DNA from: Stenomitos frigidus ULC18 | GTDB taxonomy: Bacteria; Cyanobacteriota; Cyanobacteriia; Leptolyngbyales; Leptolyngbyaceae | Assembly: GCF_003003795.1 (NCBI RefSeq) | Contig: NZ_PVWK01000014.1 | Coordinates: forward strand, 186,001 to 250,000 | Direction of reading: 5' to 3' | Length of the DNA: 64,000 nt | Shown: in pieces, positions 50,387-59,539 of the stretch | Layout: every line of letters begins with the position of its first letter | How positions within the stretch are numbered: position 1 is the stretch's first letter | Translations under genes and position numbers: made by a program | Notes under the pieces: model-generated | Told to the model about the DNA's origin: nothing | Seen by the model: only the letters and a program-made list of their open reading frames with translations | The model's database searches: none

Positions 50387-53300
50387 ATGCATCGTCTTGC
50401 TACTTTGCCAGGAGGCTGGAACCCGTCTACGGATGGGGTGATTTTTGTGGAACAGCAGCCTGCGCCGATCGTGGTGATCACGGCAGCGGATACGGATATT
50501 CAAACCCTCGCGGCGGCGGCGGCCCAACTGCCAGACGGGTTTCCAGCGTTCCGGGTGGTGAATTTGCTCCAATTGCAGCAGCAGTTGACGATCGACACCT
50601 ATGCGGAGGATGTTTTAGCCAATGCGGCAGTGATTATTGTGCGCTTGATTGGCGGACAGTCTTACTGGAGCTATGGGTTGGATGTGGTGGAGCAAACGGC
50701 GAAGGAAACGGGTGCGGCGTTGATTTTCCTTCCGGGTGATGAGCGTCCTGATCCAACGTTGGCGAGTCATTCTACGGTTTCATTAGCGCTTGTGAATCAG
50801 GTGTGGCAGTACTTTATTGAGGCGGGCAGCGAGAATTATCAAAACCTCTTGAGGTTTGTTGCGGCAGAATTTTTGGATTATGCGATCGATTATCAGTTGC
50901 CTCGATCGGTGCCGCGCGTGGGGCTCTATGAATATGGCTCGGGCGCTCGGTCTGAGGTTGTTGTTCAGGTAAATTGTGGCTTCGATGAAAACCCTCTCCG
51001 GGGGTCTTCCCCCCGGTCCCCCGTTATGTGGGGTCCTAGCTCCCCCACACCCCCCGAACAGGAGTCTTACGGTGAAACACAAAGGTTACTGATTGGGGGT
51101 GATCTGGTAAGTGCAGCAAGGGTTGAGGGGAAGAGTGTAAGGAAGTCAACAGAAGCGTTGGGTGACGAAAACGATGAAGCCTTGGGTAAAGTAGCGATCG
51201 TGTTTTACCGAGCGCATTATTTGGGGGGTAATACAGCGGCGATCGATGCGCTTTGTGTTGCTTTAAGTGAGCGCAATTTAACGCCTGTGCCTATCTTTAT
51301 CTCGTCGCTTAAAGAGCCGGATGTGCAGGCGGAACTGATTCGCTATTGCAGTCAGAATGTTGACGTGTTGCTCAACACAACGAGCTTTTCGTTGGCGAGC
51401 TTAGATACCGATACACCTAAAGTTGATTTGTGGAAGACGCTGGACGTGCCAGTTTTTCAGGTCATTTTTAGTGGAGGCACAAAAGAGGCTTGGGAGTCGG
51501 GTGCACAGGGCTTGACACCACGCGATATGGCAATGAATGTGGCGTTGCCAGAAGTGGATGGCAGAATCATCACGCGAGCGGTGTCTTTCAAAACAGTGCA
51601 GACTCAGAATGCGCTGCTGCAAACCGATGTGGTGGTGTATGAGCCAGAGCGATCGCGCATTGAATTTGTTGCAGAGTTGGCAGCTAATTGGGTGAAATTA
51701 CGTCACACGCCGATCGCGGAACGAAAAATTGCGCTCATTTTGGCGAACTATCCCAACCGCGATGGACGGTTAGCCAATGGGGTGGGTTTAGACACGCCAG
51801 CAAGCTGTTTAGAAATACTCAAAGCACTTCAACTGGCAGGTTATACCGTTTCAGAATTGCCTGAAACCAGTGATGAGCTGATGCAACGGTTAACAACTGG
51901 CGTGACCAATGATCCAGAAAGTTTCGGGTGGCGATCGGTAAACCAAGTGCTAGCGCTAGAAGACTACACAACCCATTTTCAGACGCTACCTGATGCCGTA
52001 CAAACAGGTATCCAATCCCGTTGGGGCGACCCACTTGAGACAGAGGCTTTCCCGATCGCAGGCCTGCAATTTGGCAATGTGTTTGTCGGCATTCAACCCG
52101 CACGGGGCTACGATCGCGATCCTACCCTCAACTATCATGCGCCCGATTTAGAACCCACTCACTCCTATCTGGCGTTTTATCACTGGGTGAACGCTCACTT
52201 TGGCGCAAACGCCATTGTGCATGTGGGCAAACATGGCAATTTAGAATGGCTTCCCGGAAAGAGCGTGGCGCTATCAGAAAACTGCTATCCCGAAGCCGTG
52301 TTCGGTGCCATGCCACATCTTTACCCGTTCATCGTGAATGATCCGGGTGAAGGTTCCCAGGCAAAACGACGATCGCAAGCCGTCATTCTCGATCACCTCA
52401 CGCCACCCATGACTCGTGCCGAACTGTACGGCAGTTTGCATCAGTTGGAAGGCTTAATCGATGAATACTACGAAGCCCAAACCCTTGATCCAGCACGAGT
52501 CGGCCTCATTCGCGATCGCCTCATGCAACTCATTCAGCAAGAACACCTTCACAAAGATTTGGGCATCGCCACCGAGCTATCCGACGAAGCAATCACCAAA
52601 GTATTAACCGCCGCTGATGGCTACTTGTGTGAACTCAAAGAAGCCCAAATTCGCGACGGCTTACACATCTTTGGGCAATGCCCCGATGGACGACAACTCC
52701 GCGATCTAATCGTCGCGATCGCCCGCAACCCCAACGCCAATCGTATGGGTTTAACGCGCGCGATCGCCCAAGACTGGCAACTCGACTTCGATCCACTCAC
52801 CGCCAATCTAGGCGACATCCTGGAGCCCACTCAGCACCCCGCCCTCCAAACCTGCCGCATCATCGGCGATGCCATCGAAATCATCGAAAACCACGCCGCT
52901 TCTCTTATTGAAGTACTTCTTTCTCCTCCACGCGCACTCAGTACAGAGGTTGCTTCACTCGTTGGGTTTCGTCCCTCAACCCAACCTACATCTCTGAATT
53001 CCCCTCCAGAACTAGCAGCAAACACCGATCACCCCTCGATCGCCCTTCAACCTTCTTGCCAGAACTCTGATTCGGGGGGCGTGGGGGAGTTAGGCCCCCA
53101 CATCGCGGGGGGCCGGGGGGAAGTCCCCCGGAGAGAGCCTCCAACCGAAGCAGAAATATCCGCATTCGATCACTGTGAGCAAAACACGATCGGACAGCAA
53201 ACACAGCAAGAATTAGATTGGGTACGCGATCGCCTCCTCCCCGCCCTACGCAAAACCGATCAAGAAATCACCAACCTCCTACGCGGTCTAGACGGCCAAT

Positions 53301-54577
53301 ACATCCCCAGCGGTGCCTCCGGTGCCCCCACCCGCGGACGACCCGAAGTCCTACCCACCGGACGTAACTTCTACTCCGTAGACATTCGCGCCGTCCCCAC
53401 CGAAACGGCCTGGGACATCGGACGCAAAGCCGCCGAAACCCTCGTAGAACGCTACACCCAAGAACACGGCGAATACCCCAAAACCCTGGGACTCTCCATC
53501 TGGGGCACCGCCACCATGCGCACAGGCGGCGACGACCTCGCAGAAGCACTCGCGCTACTAGGCGTACAGCCCGTCTGGGATGGCGTTTCCCGACGAGTCA
53601 TTGATTTCGAGATTCTACCCCTGTCGCTCCTCGGTCGCCCACGCGTAGACGTCACCCTACGCATTTCCGGCTTCTTCCGCGATGCCTTCCCGAACTTGAT
53701 TGACTTATTTGACAGTGCCGTCAATGCTGTCGCCAACCTTGACGAACCCGACGACCAAAACCCCCTCGCCGCTCAAGTACAGCAAGAGACCCTACGCTGG
53801 GAAGCCGAAGGACTCATCGCAGAACAAGCCGCCGCCCGATCGCGCTACCGCATCTTTGGTTCCAAACCCAGCGCCTATGGAGCCGGATTACAAGGCTTAA
53901 TCGAATCTCAAAACTGGGAAAGCGAGGCTGACCTGGCCCGCGCCTACATGAACTGGAGCGCCTACGCCTACACTCGCAGCGCCGAAGGCAAATCAGCCCC
54001 CGAAGCCTTTACACAACGGTTGAGCACGATGCAAATCGTGTTGCAAAACCAGGACAACCGCGAACATGACTTGCTCGATTCCGATGATTACTACCAGTTT
54101 CAAGGCGGCTTAACAGCGGCTGTCCGCTCTGTATCAAAGACGACTCCAGAAATCTACTTTGGCGACAACGCCTGCACCGCACAGCCCAAAGTTCGCAAAC
54201 TGAGCGAAGAAATCGCTCGCGTTTACCGCTCCAGAGTCGTCAACCCCAAATGGATTGCGGGCACCATGCGACACGGTTATAAAGGCGCGTTTGAAATGGC
54301 TGCAACGCTAGATTATCTCTTTGCCTACGATGCCACCACGCACTGCGTCGAAGACTTTATGTACGAAGGCGTTGCCGAAGCGTATATCTTTGACCCAACC
54401 GTGCAGGACTTCATCCAAAAAAGCAACCCCTGGGCATTGCGCGATATGGCAGAACGCCTGTTAGAAGCAAACCAGCGCGGCTTATGGCAACAGCCTTCTC
54501 CAAACATGCTGGAGCGCTTGAAAGCGATCGCCAACGAAGCTGAAGGCACGATCGAGGCACAACAAAACAAGGCTTAA
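50387..54577 (+). CDS. cobN: Cobaltochelatase subunit CobN with repeat inserts
   Basis: Protein of 1396 aa, the large chelatase subunit that inserts cobalt into hydrogenobyrinate a,c-diamide (aerobic B12 route), or a close BchH/ChlH relative. Family blocks: VAIVFYRAHYLGGNTAAIDA, AHFGANAIVHVGKHGNLEWL, RPEVLPTGRNFYSVDIRAVP, TLGLSIWGTATMRTGGDDLA, KWIAGTMRHGYKGAFEMAAT. Two segments look inserted: about residues 203-225 (LRGSSPRSPVMWGPSSPTPP) and about 858-920 (VGFRPSTQPTSL, GGVGELGPHIAGGRGEVPRR), encoded by dispersed repeats. The reading frame stays open through both. CobN is the usual name; ChlH itself lacks these linkers. Confidence 0.88.
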   Translation: MHRLATLPGGWNPSTDGVIFVEQQPAPIVVITAADTDIQTLAAAAAQLPDGFPAFRVVNLLQLQQQLTIDTYAEDVLANAAVIIVRLIGGQSYWSYGLDVVEQTAKETGAALIFLPGDERPDPTLASHSTVSLALVNQVWQYFIEAGSENYQNLLRFVAAEFLDYAIDYQLPRSVPRVGLYEYGSGARSEVVVQVNCGFDENPLRGSSPRSPVMWGPSSPTPPEQESYGETQRLLIGGDLVSAARVEGKSVRKSTEALGDENDEALGKVAIVFYRAHYLGGNTAAIDALCVALSERNLTPVPIFISSLKEPDVQAELIRYCSQNVDVLLNTTSFSLASLDTDTPKVDLWKTLDVPVFQVIFSGGTKEAWESGAQGLTPRDMAMNVALPEVDGRIITRAVSFKTVQTQNALLQTDVVVYEPERSRIEFVAELAANWVKLRHTPIAERKIALILANYPNRDGRLANGVGLDTPASCLEILKALQLAGYTVSELPETSDELMQRLTTGVTNDPESFGWRSVNQVLALEDYTTHFQTLPDAVQTGIQSRWGDPLETEAFPIAGLQFGNVFVGIQPARGYDRDPTLNYHAPDLEPTHSYLAFYHWVNAHFGANAIVHVGKHGNLEWLPGKSVALSENCYPEAVFGAMPHLYPFIVNDPGEGSQAKRRSQAVILDHLTPPMTRAELYGSLHQLEGLIDEYYEAQTLDPARVGLIRDRLMQLIQQEHLHKDLGIATELSDEAITKVLTAADGYLCELKEAQIRDGLHIFGQCPDGRQLRDLIVAIARNPNANRMGLTRAIAQDWQLDFDPLTANLGDILEPTQHPALQTCRIIGDAIEIIENHAASLIEVLLSPPRALSTEVASLVGFRPSTQPTSLNSPPELAANTDHPSIALQPSCQNSDSGGVGELGPHIAGGRGEVPRREPPTEAEISAFDHCEQNTIGQQTQQELDWVRDRLLPALRKTDQEITNLLRGLDGQYIPSGASGAPTRGRPEVLPTGRNFYSVDIRAVPTETAWDIGRKAAETLVERYTQEHGEYPKTLGLSIWGTATMRTGGDDLAEALALLGVQPVWDGVSRRVIDFEILPLSLLGRPRVDVTLRISGFFRDAFPNLIDLFDSAVNAVANLDEPDDQNPLAAQVQQETLRWEAEGLIAEQAAARSRYRIFGSKPSAYGAGLQGLIESQNWESEADLARAYMNWSAYAYTRSAEGKSAPEAFTQRLSTMQIVLQNQDNREHDLLDSDDYYQFQGGLTAAVRSVSKTTPEIYFGDNACTAQPKVRKLSEEIARVYRSRVVNPKWIAGTMRHGYKGAFEMAATLDYLFAYDATTHCVEDFMYEGVAEAYIFDPTVQDFIQKSNPWALRDMAERLLEANQRGLWQQPSPNMLERLKAIANEAEGTIEAQQNKA
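50994..51058 (+). repeat. GC-rich dispersed element in cobN, copy 1
   Basis: CTCTCCGGGGGTCTTCCCCC, then CGTTATGTGGGGTCCTAGCT and CCCCCACACCCCCCGAA. The second copy, inverted, is at 53071-53135. Both contain internal C-rich/G-rich complementary blocks. Confidence 0.88.
52961..52991 (+). repeat. GTTGGGTTTCGT repeat inside cobN
   Basis: GTTGGGTTTCGTCCCTCAAC followed by CCAACCTACA: a widely dispersed palindromic repeat, here translated as VGFRPSTQPT. A relative lies at 14001-14028. Confidence 0.75.
53071..53135 (-). repeat. GC-rich dispersed element in cobN, copy 2
   Basis: Reverse complement of copy 1 with a handful of base differences (for example CGATGTGGGGGCCTAACT in place of TTATGTGGGGTCCTAGCT). 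In frame, about 80 bp after the GTTGGG repeat, forming a composite insert. Confidence 0.88.
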
Positions 54578-54633
54578 TACCCTTCAACCATCAGTCCATG
54601 AGATGATGCCAAAAGTCGTGCATCGATGGTTCC

Positions 54634-56490
54634 ATGCAGAACCCTTTCCCAACACTCCGACTGGGGTGCAGTTTACTGATCGCGCTGAGTCTTGTTACCG
54701 CAAAGCCTCCGAAGGGGCAGAGTGTTGAACTTGAGCGATCGCCACAATTTCTGCTCAATCCAGCCACAGGTATAAAGCAGGTCAAATCTCCATCGATCGC
54801 GCCAGTGATACAGTCGATCGCCCAAACTCCGCGACCGAAACCTGCACCATCCCCAACGGTGCCACAACTGCTACCACGGGAACCAGCCCCACCGTCTACC
54901 CAACCACCTCCAGCCTCGACTCCAGCGCCCTTACCATCACTGGATCAGCTTTTCCCGCAGCCTGAAGCCCCAACGCCATCACAGCCTTCTACTGAAAGCC
55001 CTCCCGAAACGATTACCGTGGAGCGGATTGAGGTCATCGGCAGCACCGTCTTTAGTGCCGCAGACTTCGCCAAAATTACAGAGCCGTTTACCAAGCGTTC
55101 CTTGGCGATCGCCGAATTATTTCAGCTTCGATCGCTCATTACGCAGCTTTACGTCGATCATGGCTACATTACCTCTGGTGCATACATTCCACCACAGACG
55201 CTGCAAGGTGGAGTGGTGACCATTCAAGTCGTAGAAGGCAGGCTAGAAGACATTACCGTCACAGGAGCCCGTCGCCTCAACCCCAACTACGTGCGATCGC
55301 GGTTGGCGATCGCCGCTGGGCCACCGCTAAATCGCAATCGACTGCTAGAAGCCCTGCAACTACTACAGCTCGATCCACTCATTCAATCCCTGGCTGCAGA
55401 GTTAGCGGCTGGCACCCGTCCCGGTGAAAGCGTGCTGTCAGTGCGGGTCACCGAAGCCCAAAACTTGAATGGACAACTGTTGTTTGACAACGCACGTGCG
55501 CCCAGTGTCGGCACCGATCGCCGACAGCTTCAGCTGAGTTTAGGCAATGTTACAGGGTTGGGCGATCGCGTGAGCGCCATTTATACCAACACCAACGGCA
55601 GCAACGCCCTCGACTTGAGCTATACTGTGCCTCTCAATCCGCGCAATGGCACCCTGAGCATCAACTACGGCACAGCCTCCAGTAATGTCATCGAACCGCC
55701 CTTTGATGGGTTGGGGATTGAGTCCAAATCTCGCTATTACGAGTTCACCCTTCGACAGCCGATCATCCAAACGCCCACCCACGAATTGGCACTTGGTTTT
55801 ACTGCCACCCGACGCGAAAGTGAAGCGACCCTGCTCGATGGACTCATTCCGTTTCCCGCTTTGGGAGCCGATCGCAATGGCAAAACACGCCTCACCGCCC
55901 TGCGCTTTTTTCAAGAAGCCACCTGGCGCGGCAGTGCCGAAGTCGTTGCGCTCCGCTCTCAGTTCACCGTAGGACTAAACGCCCTGAATGCAACCATTAA
56001 CCCAGACCCGCCCGACAGCCGCTTTTTTGCGTGGCGAGGACAGGCACAGTGGGTGCGGCTCCTGGCGCCAGAGACCTTACTGCTTGTGCGCAGCGACTTA
56101 CAAATCGCAGACCGACCCATTCTACCGCTAGAACAGTTTGGCTTAGGGGGACAGGACAGCGTGCGCGGCTATCGCCAGGATGCCTTGCTGACCGACAGCG
56201 GTCTCTTTGCCTCGGCAGAACTCCGCATTCCCATCTTGCGCTTGCCAAAACTGAATAGCCTGTTGCAACTGACGCCATTCATCGACGTTGGTACTGCCTG
56301 GAATTTGGGCAACAGCCCCGATCCCGATCCCAGAACGCTATTGGCAATTGGCTTGGGTCTGCGGCTGCAATGGAGCGATCGCGTCACCGCTCGCCTCGAT
56401 TGGGGCATTCCACTCATCTCGATCAGTGGTGCCAAAAACACCTGGCAGGAAAATGGGGTATATTTTTCGATCGTCGTGAATCCGTTTTAG
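54634..56490 (+). CDS. TpsB/ShlB-type outer membrane transporter
   Basis: Protein of 618 aa of the FhaC/ShlB branch of Omp85, which exports a large TpsA partner. Order: signal peptide (LGCSLLIALSLVTA), a long Pro-rich linker (about 60-125), two POTRA domains (ITVERIEVIGSTVFSAADFA, RLEDITVTGARRLNPNYVRS), then a 16-strand barrel with the FGLGGQDSVRGYRQDALLTD lid-lock segment and a C-terminal aromatic strand ending NPF. No TpsA gene is adjacent; the DUF4347 protein 10 kb upstream lacks a recognisable TPS domain. Confidence 0.9.
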   Translation: MQNPFPTLRLGCSLLIALSLVTAKPPKGQSVELERSPQFLLNPATGIKQVKSPSIAPVIQSIAQTPRPKPAPSPTVPQLLPREPAPPSTQPPPASTPAPLPSLDQLFPQPEAPTPSQPSTESPPETITVERIEVIGSTVFSAADFAKITEPFTKRSLAIAELFQLRSLITQLYVDHGYITSGAYIPPQTLQGGVVTIQVVEGRLEDITVTGARRLNPNYVRSRLAIAAGPPLNRNRLLEALQLLQLDPLIQSLAAELAAGTRPGESVLSVRVTEAQNLNGQLLFDNARAPSVGTDRRQLQLSLGNVTGLGDRVSAIYTNTNGSNALDLSYTVPLNPRNGTLSINYGTASSNVIEPPFDGLGIESKSRYYEFTLRQPIIQTPTHELALGFTATRRESEATLLDGLIPFPALGADRNGKTRLTALRFFQEATWRGSAEVVALRSQFTVGLNALNATINPDPPDSRFFAWRGQAQWVRLLAPETLLLVRSDLQIADRPILPLEQFGLGGQDSVRGYRQDALLTDSGLFASAELRIPILRLPKLNSLLQLTPFIDVGTAWNLGNSPDPDPRTLLAIGLGLRLQWSDRVTARLDWGIPLISISGAKNTWQENGVYFSIVVNPF

Positions 56491-56590
56491 AGGCGTTGTT
56501 AGTTATTAGAAAGAAGCAGAAGGCTAAACATTGCCTCTGTACTTAAAGGGAATGTTGCAACTAACTCTGGGAAAGGTAGGATCGCTAGCT

Positions 56591-57439
56591 ATGAAGATTC
56601 TTTTGACCAATGTTTGCGTTCAGTTGGCAATCGCCATAACACTGGCTGCGTGTAACACCTCTCGTCCATTTGTCACCGCTTCGCCATCACCCGATATCCT
56701 GTCATCCAGTCCAGTAGCTAGCAGCCCGTCACCGACTCCTACAACAGGCGATCCGTTTGCTAAAGGTGTCGATAAAGCAGCCAGTGCAACTAGTCTGGCT
56801 CAATCGGCTCAAACACCAGAAGACTGGAACTTAGTACTCGCGCAATGGCAACGGGCGATCGCTTTCATGAAAGCAGTGCCGCCGACTAGCCCCAACCGTG
56901 CTGCAGCCCAGGCGTTACTGGCAAAATACCAGCAGAATTTAGCACGCGCTCAGCAGCAAGCTAAGCAAGGTGGTCCAAGCTCGGTTACGGTAGCCCGCAA
57001 AGATGGGCAAGAGGGTGTGCCTCTAATCGCAGGTGGTCAACCGTCTGCCAGCCCTGACATACCAAAAAATGCGGTAGCTACAATGGAGGCTCCAGTCACA
57101 ATTAGCGCCTTGCTGCAGCAACAAGCAGAGTTTTTCGCTAAACAAAAACGCTTTGCTGCTAATCTTGCAGAGTTAGGCACTAATATTCCTGGTGCTACGC
57201 TCAACTACACCTACAGCACGAGCGGAGCACAGTCAAAGCAAGCCACTGCAACAGCAACAGCAAAACAGGGCGACCTGCCCAGCTATACAGGCGCAGTCTT
57301 TGCCGTCAAAGATAACAAAAACAACAATCAGACGGTGGCCACCATTTGCTTTAGCAGTACTCCTCCTAAAACACCGCCGCCACCGCCTCAGCTAGTAGGT
57401 AAGGACGCCCAATGCCCAACTGGTTCTTCTAAGATGTAA
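56591..57439 (+). CDS. Lipoprotein with pilin-like C-terminal domain
   Basis: Protein of 282 aa from ATG 56591. Lipobox at VQLAIAITLAAC. A Ser/Pro/Thr linker is followed by a helical segment (EDWNLVLAQWQRAIAFMKAV, then NRAAAQALLAKYQQNLARAQ) and a C-terminal domain (FAANLAELGTNIPGATLNYT, YTGAVFAVKDNKNNNQTVAT) resembling the cyanobacterial type IV pilin-like G/H fold. Expected on the outside of a membrane; the partner is unknown. Its stop is 2 nt from the stop of the convergent gene, so the two transcripts probably overlap. Confidence 0.75.
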   Translation: MKILLTNVCVQLAIAITLAACNTSRPFVTASPSPDILSSSPVASSPSPTPTTGDPFAKGVDKAASATSLAQSAQTPEDWNLVLAQWQRAIAFMKAVPPTSPNRAAAQALLAKYQQNLARAQQQAKQGGPSSVTVARKDGQEGVPLIAGGQPSASPDIPKNAVATMEAPVTISALLQQQAEFFAKQKRFAANLAELGTNIPGATLNYTYSTSGAQSKQATATATAKQGDLPSYTGAVFAVKDNKNNNQTVATICFSSTPPKTPPPPPQLVGKDAQCPTGSSKM

Positions 57440-57441
57440 GG

Positions 57442-58296
57442 CTAGCGGCGTCTGCTGCCAAAGCTGCGCGATCGCGAACTACCAAAGCCTTTGTTGGGGC
57501 TGCTGCGATAGCTGCCGCTAGAACGCTCGGAGCGTCGCAGTGTACTGTTGCCGTAGCCAGAACCCGTCGAACGATCGTACTGGCCTGTATTGCGCGATCG
57601 AGCGGTGCTGGATGTAGGCGTGCGCAACTGTCCTGTCGTTCTGAGCTGCCGGGTACGCACCTCAGCCGGAGGAGCCTGATAGCGGCTCTGGTAGCTGTTC
57701 ACCGCTTGATTGTAAGACGAGCCATACCCACCATACCCAGCCAACGGTACTCCTGGCTGGTACATCGGCGGCACATAGTATTGCGGTCTAAATAGTAAAC
57801 TGCCCAATGCCTGCCCTGCTAGCGCGCCTGCAAAGGGTGCCCAGAAATTTGATTCCTGACGCACTACAACGGTTTCTTGGCGACCAGACTGCGGATCGGT
57901 TTGGGTTTCAGTCACGTTATGCACATACTCAAGCTTGAAGTCTTCGGTCAGGTGCAGCGCGGGTTGTCCATTCTCAACCTTGAGGTAGCTCTTTTTACCA
58001 GACGAAACCTCTTCCTCCGTTAAACGAGCCATCGGTACATTGGTGGCTCGAAATACAGATGATTCGCCCGGTTTTGTATTGAGCAACATGACATTGTATT
58101 CGCCGCCATCGTCGTTGTAGGTTGCCTGCTGCACGGAATACTCTCCATCCGAGAGTTTAGTTTGGGCAACGGTACGAGCCTGTTCGGTCTGCGATCGAGT
58201 ATCAGTCTTACGATCGTCCGCAAGTGGATTACCGCAACCTACAGAGGTCCAAATAAGCGTCAAAGCCATCGAAACAAGCAGAAGTTTGCGTAGCAT
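57442..58296 (-). CDS. Lipoprotein with Gly/Ser/Arg-rich tail
   Basis: Protein of 284 aa. Lipobox in LLLVSMALTLIWTSVGCG. The middle domain (GEYSVQQATYNDDGGEYNVM, then LKVENGQPALHLTEDFKLEY) is beta-rich; a short hydrophobic stretch FWAPFAGALAGQALGSLLF follows, then about 100 residues rich in Tyr, Gly, Ser and Arg ending RSRSFGSRRR. I recognise the general type from cyanobacteria but no function. The basic tail could bind polyanions; this is a guess. Confidence 0.7.
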   Translation of the reverse strand: MLRKLLLVSMALTLIWTSVGCGNPLADDRKTDTRSQTEQARTVAQTKLSDGEYSVQQATYNDDGGEYNVMLLNTKPGESSVFRATNVPMARLTEEEVSSGKKSYLKVENGQPALHLTEDFKLEYVHNVTETQTDPQSGRQETVVVRQESNFWAPFAGALAGQALGSLLFRPQYYVPPMYQPGVPLAGYGGYGSSYNQAVNSYQSRYQAPPAEVRTRQLRTTGQLRTPTSSTARSRNTGQYDRSTGSGYGNSTLRRSERSSGSYRSSPNKGFGSSRSRSFGSRRR

Positions 58297-58446
58297 AGGT
58301 CAGTGAATGAACTCAGTGAATGAACGTGTACTGTATTGCTATAAATCGGTTCAGCGGTTAATCAATGATAGAAATGGATTGAAGCGATGAATGGGAACGT
58401 TGCCGTACTAGGCAGTGAATACTTCTAGCCAAGATTGATTAGCACC

Positions 58447-59052
58447 CTAGAGCGGAATGAGTTCTGGAAAGCCAACCAGCACTTGATCAGACGTTAACTC
58501 ATCACCTAACCGCGCAGGCGAGAAATGCACCTGAACGGCTCGCAGCGTTTCCTGGTAGTGCAGATTGACCAACGCCTTTAACCCGGCTCTTAAGGCGCTC
58601 ATACTAGCGAGATCAGCTTCCAGTTCGGGCACTTCCCCTTCAAAAGCAACTGTCAGCATGACAACCAGATGATGGGTAGCAGGCAGTGCCAACGGTTCGT
58701 CGCGGTTAGCGCTCATACTCTCCACATCGGGAGCACTGCGATAGCGCTGAGCCGAATCGGTAAACAACTCTGTAACAAAGTCGCCTGCTTCGCCTTCATC
58801 CCAAAAGACATCCCCTTCGTTACCCGCCGCTTGCCAGTAGGTGTCGTATTGCAGCAGGCTTTGGCAGATTTCAACTAAGCCTTCTCCCAGCACCGTCATA
58901 TCGCCTTCGCTATCTACTGCGTCAAAGGCAGCCTTGTTGAGAACACCCAGCAATGGTGCTACTTCTTCACCCACTAAGTGAATAAACAGGCGACAAACGA
59001 CAAAGCGAGTTTTGCCACCCAGTTGATTAAAGCGATCGCGCCACGAACTCAT
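58447..59052 (-). CDS. DUF1517-like protein
   Basis: Protein of 201 aa: SSWRDRFNQLGGKTRFVVCR, EICQSLLQYDTYWQAAGNEG, VMLTVAFEGEVPELEADLAS, LGDELTSDQVLVGFPELIPL. This is the C-terminal part of the cyanobacterial/plastid DUF1517 family; longer homologues have N-terminal membrane segments that are absent here. Probably a soluble protein of unknown role. The next minus-strand gene begins 151 nt downstream. Confidence 0.75.
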   Translation of the reverse strand: MSSWRDRFNQLGGKTRFVVCRLFIHLVGEEVAPLLGVLNKAAFDAVDSEGDMTVLGEGLVEICQSLLQYDTYWQAAGNEGDVFWDEGEAGDFVTELFTDSAQRYRSAPDVESMSANRDEPLALPATHHLVVMLTVAFEGEVPELEADLASMSALRAGLKALVNLHYQETLRAVQVHFSPARLGDELTSDQVLVGFPELIPL

Positions 59053-59285
59053 GTCTCAGTCCCTCTAGCAACCATAAAATCCTAACGATTTAGTCCTACA
59101 AGTTGCTAGCCATCTTCTCAATGTAGTCAGTCAACTGTGTCACGTTATCTACCTCAGGTTTAGCCTGCCTTTCGCAAGGCATGATGTTCGGATAACCTGC
59201 CCTCGGCTGTACGGGAAACAAGAGAGGATGGGGAGAAAAGCGACTGTCTGGTAAGGACATGGGAATGCTAAGTCCTTTTTGTTTG

Positions 59286-59417
59286 CTAGAACGCTCCTAA
59301 CGCCTTAATCGTCTCTTCGTCCTTCAGACCGTCTCCCTTACTGCCACTGCTGAGTGTTACCGTAGAACGGGGCTGAGAAAGCAGTTCTTCTTGCCAGCGA
59401 CTTAACCTAAAACTCAT
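59286..59417 (-). CDS. Possible 43-residue protein
   Basis: ATG at 59417 (minus strand) with GGAG 8 nt upstream; reads SFRLSRWQEELLSQPRSTVT, then LSSGSKGDGLKDEETIKALG and AF, stop TAG. The ribosome site and protein-like composition support it, but I know no family. The remainder of 59053-59539 has no gene; a TGACCGC-type heptamer tract at about 59480-59512 precedes the ABC-F gene. Confidence 0.45.
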   Translation of the reverse strand: MSFRLSRWQEELLSQPRSTVTLSSGSKGDGLKDEETIKALGAF

Positions 59418-59539
59418 TGAATACACTCCGTTGAACGCCCTTCGGCCTGGGTCTCAATGACACAGCTTGCGTCACAGCCTGACCACCGACTCCTGACCGC
59501 TGACTCCTCCACTTTTCATTCGTAATTTTTAATTGATCA

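Noticed and set aside
50128-50739. Plus-strand frame of 203 codons overlapping cobN
   Set aside because: It starts in the MITE-like element and overlaps the well-supported CobN frame.
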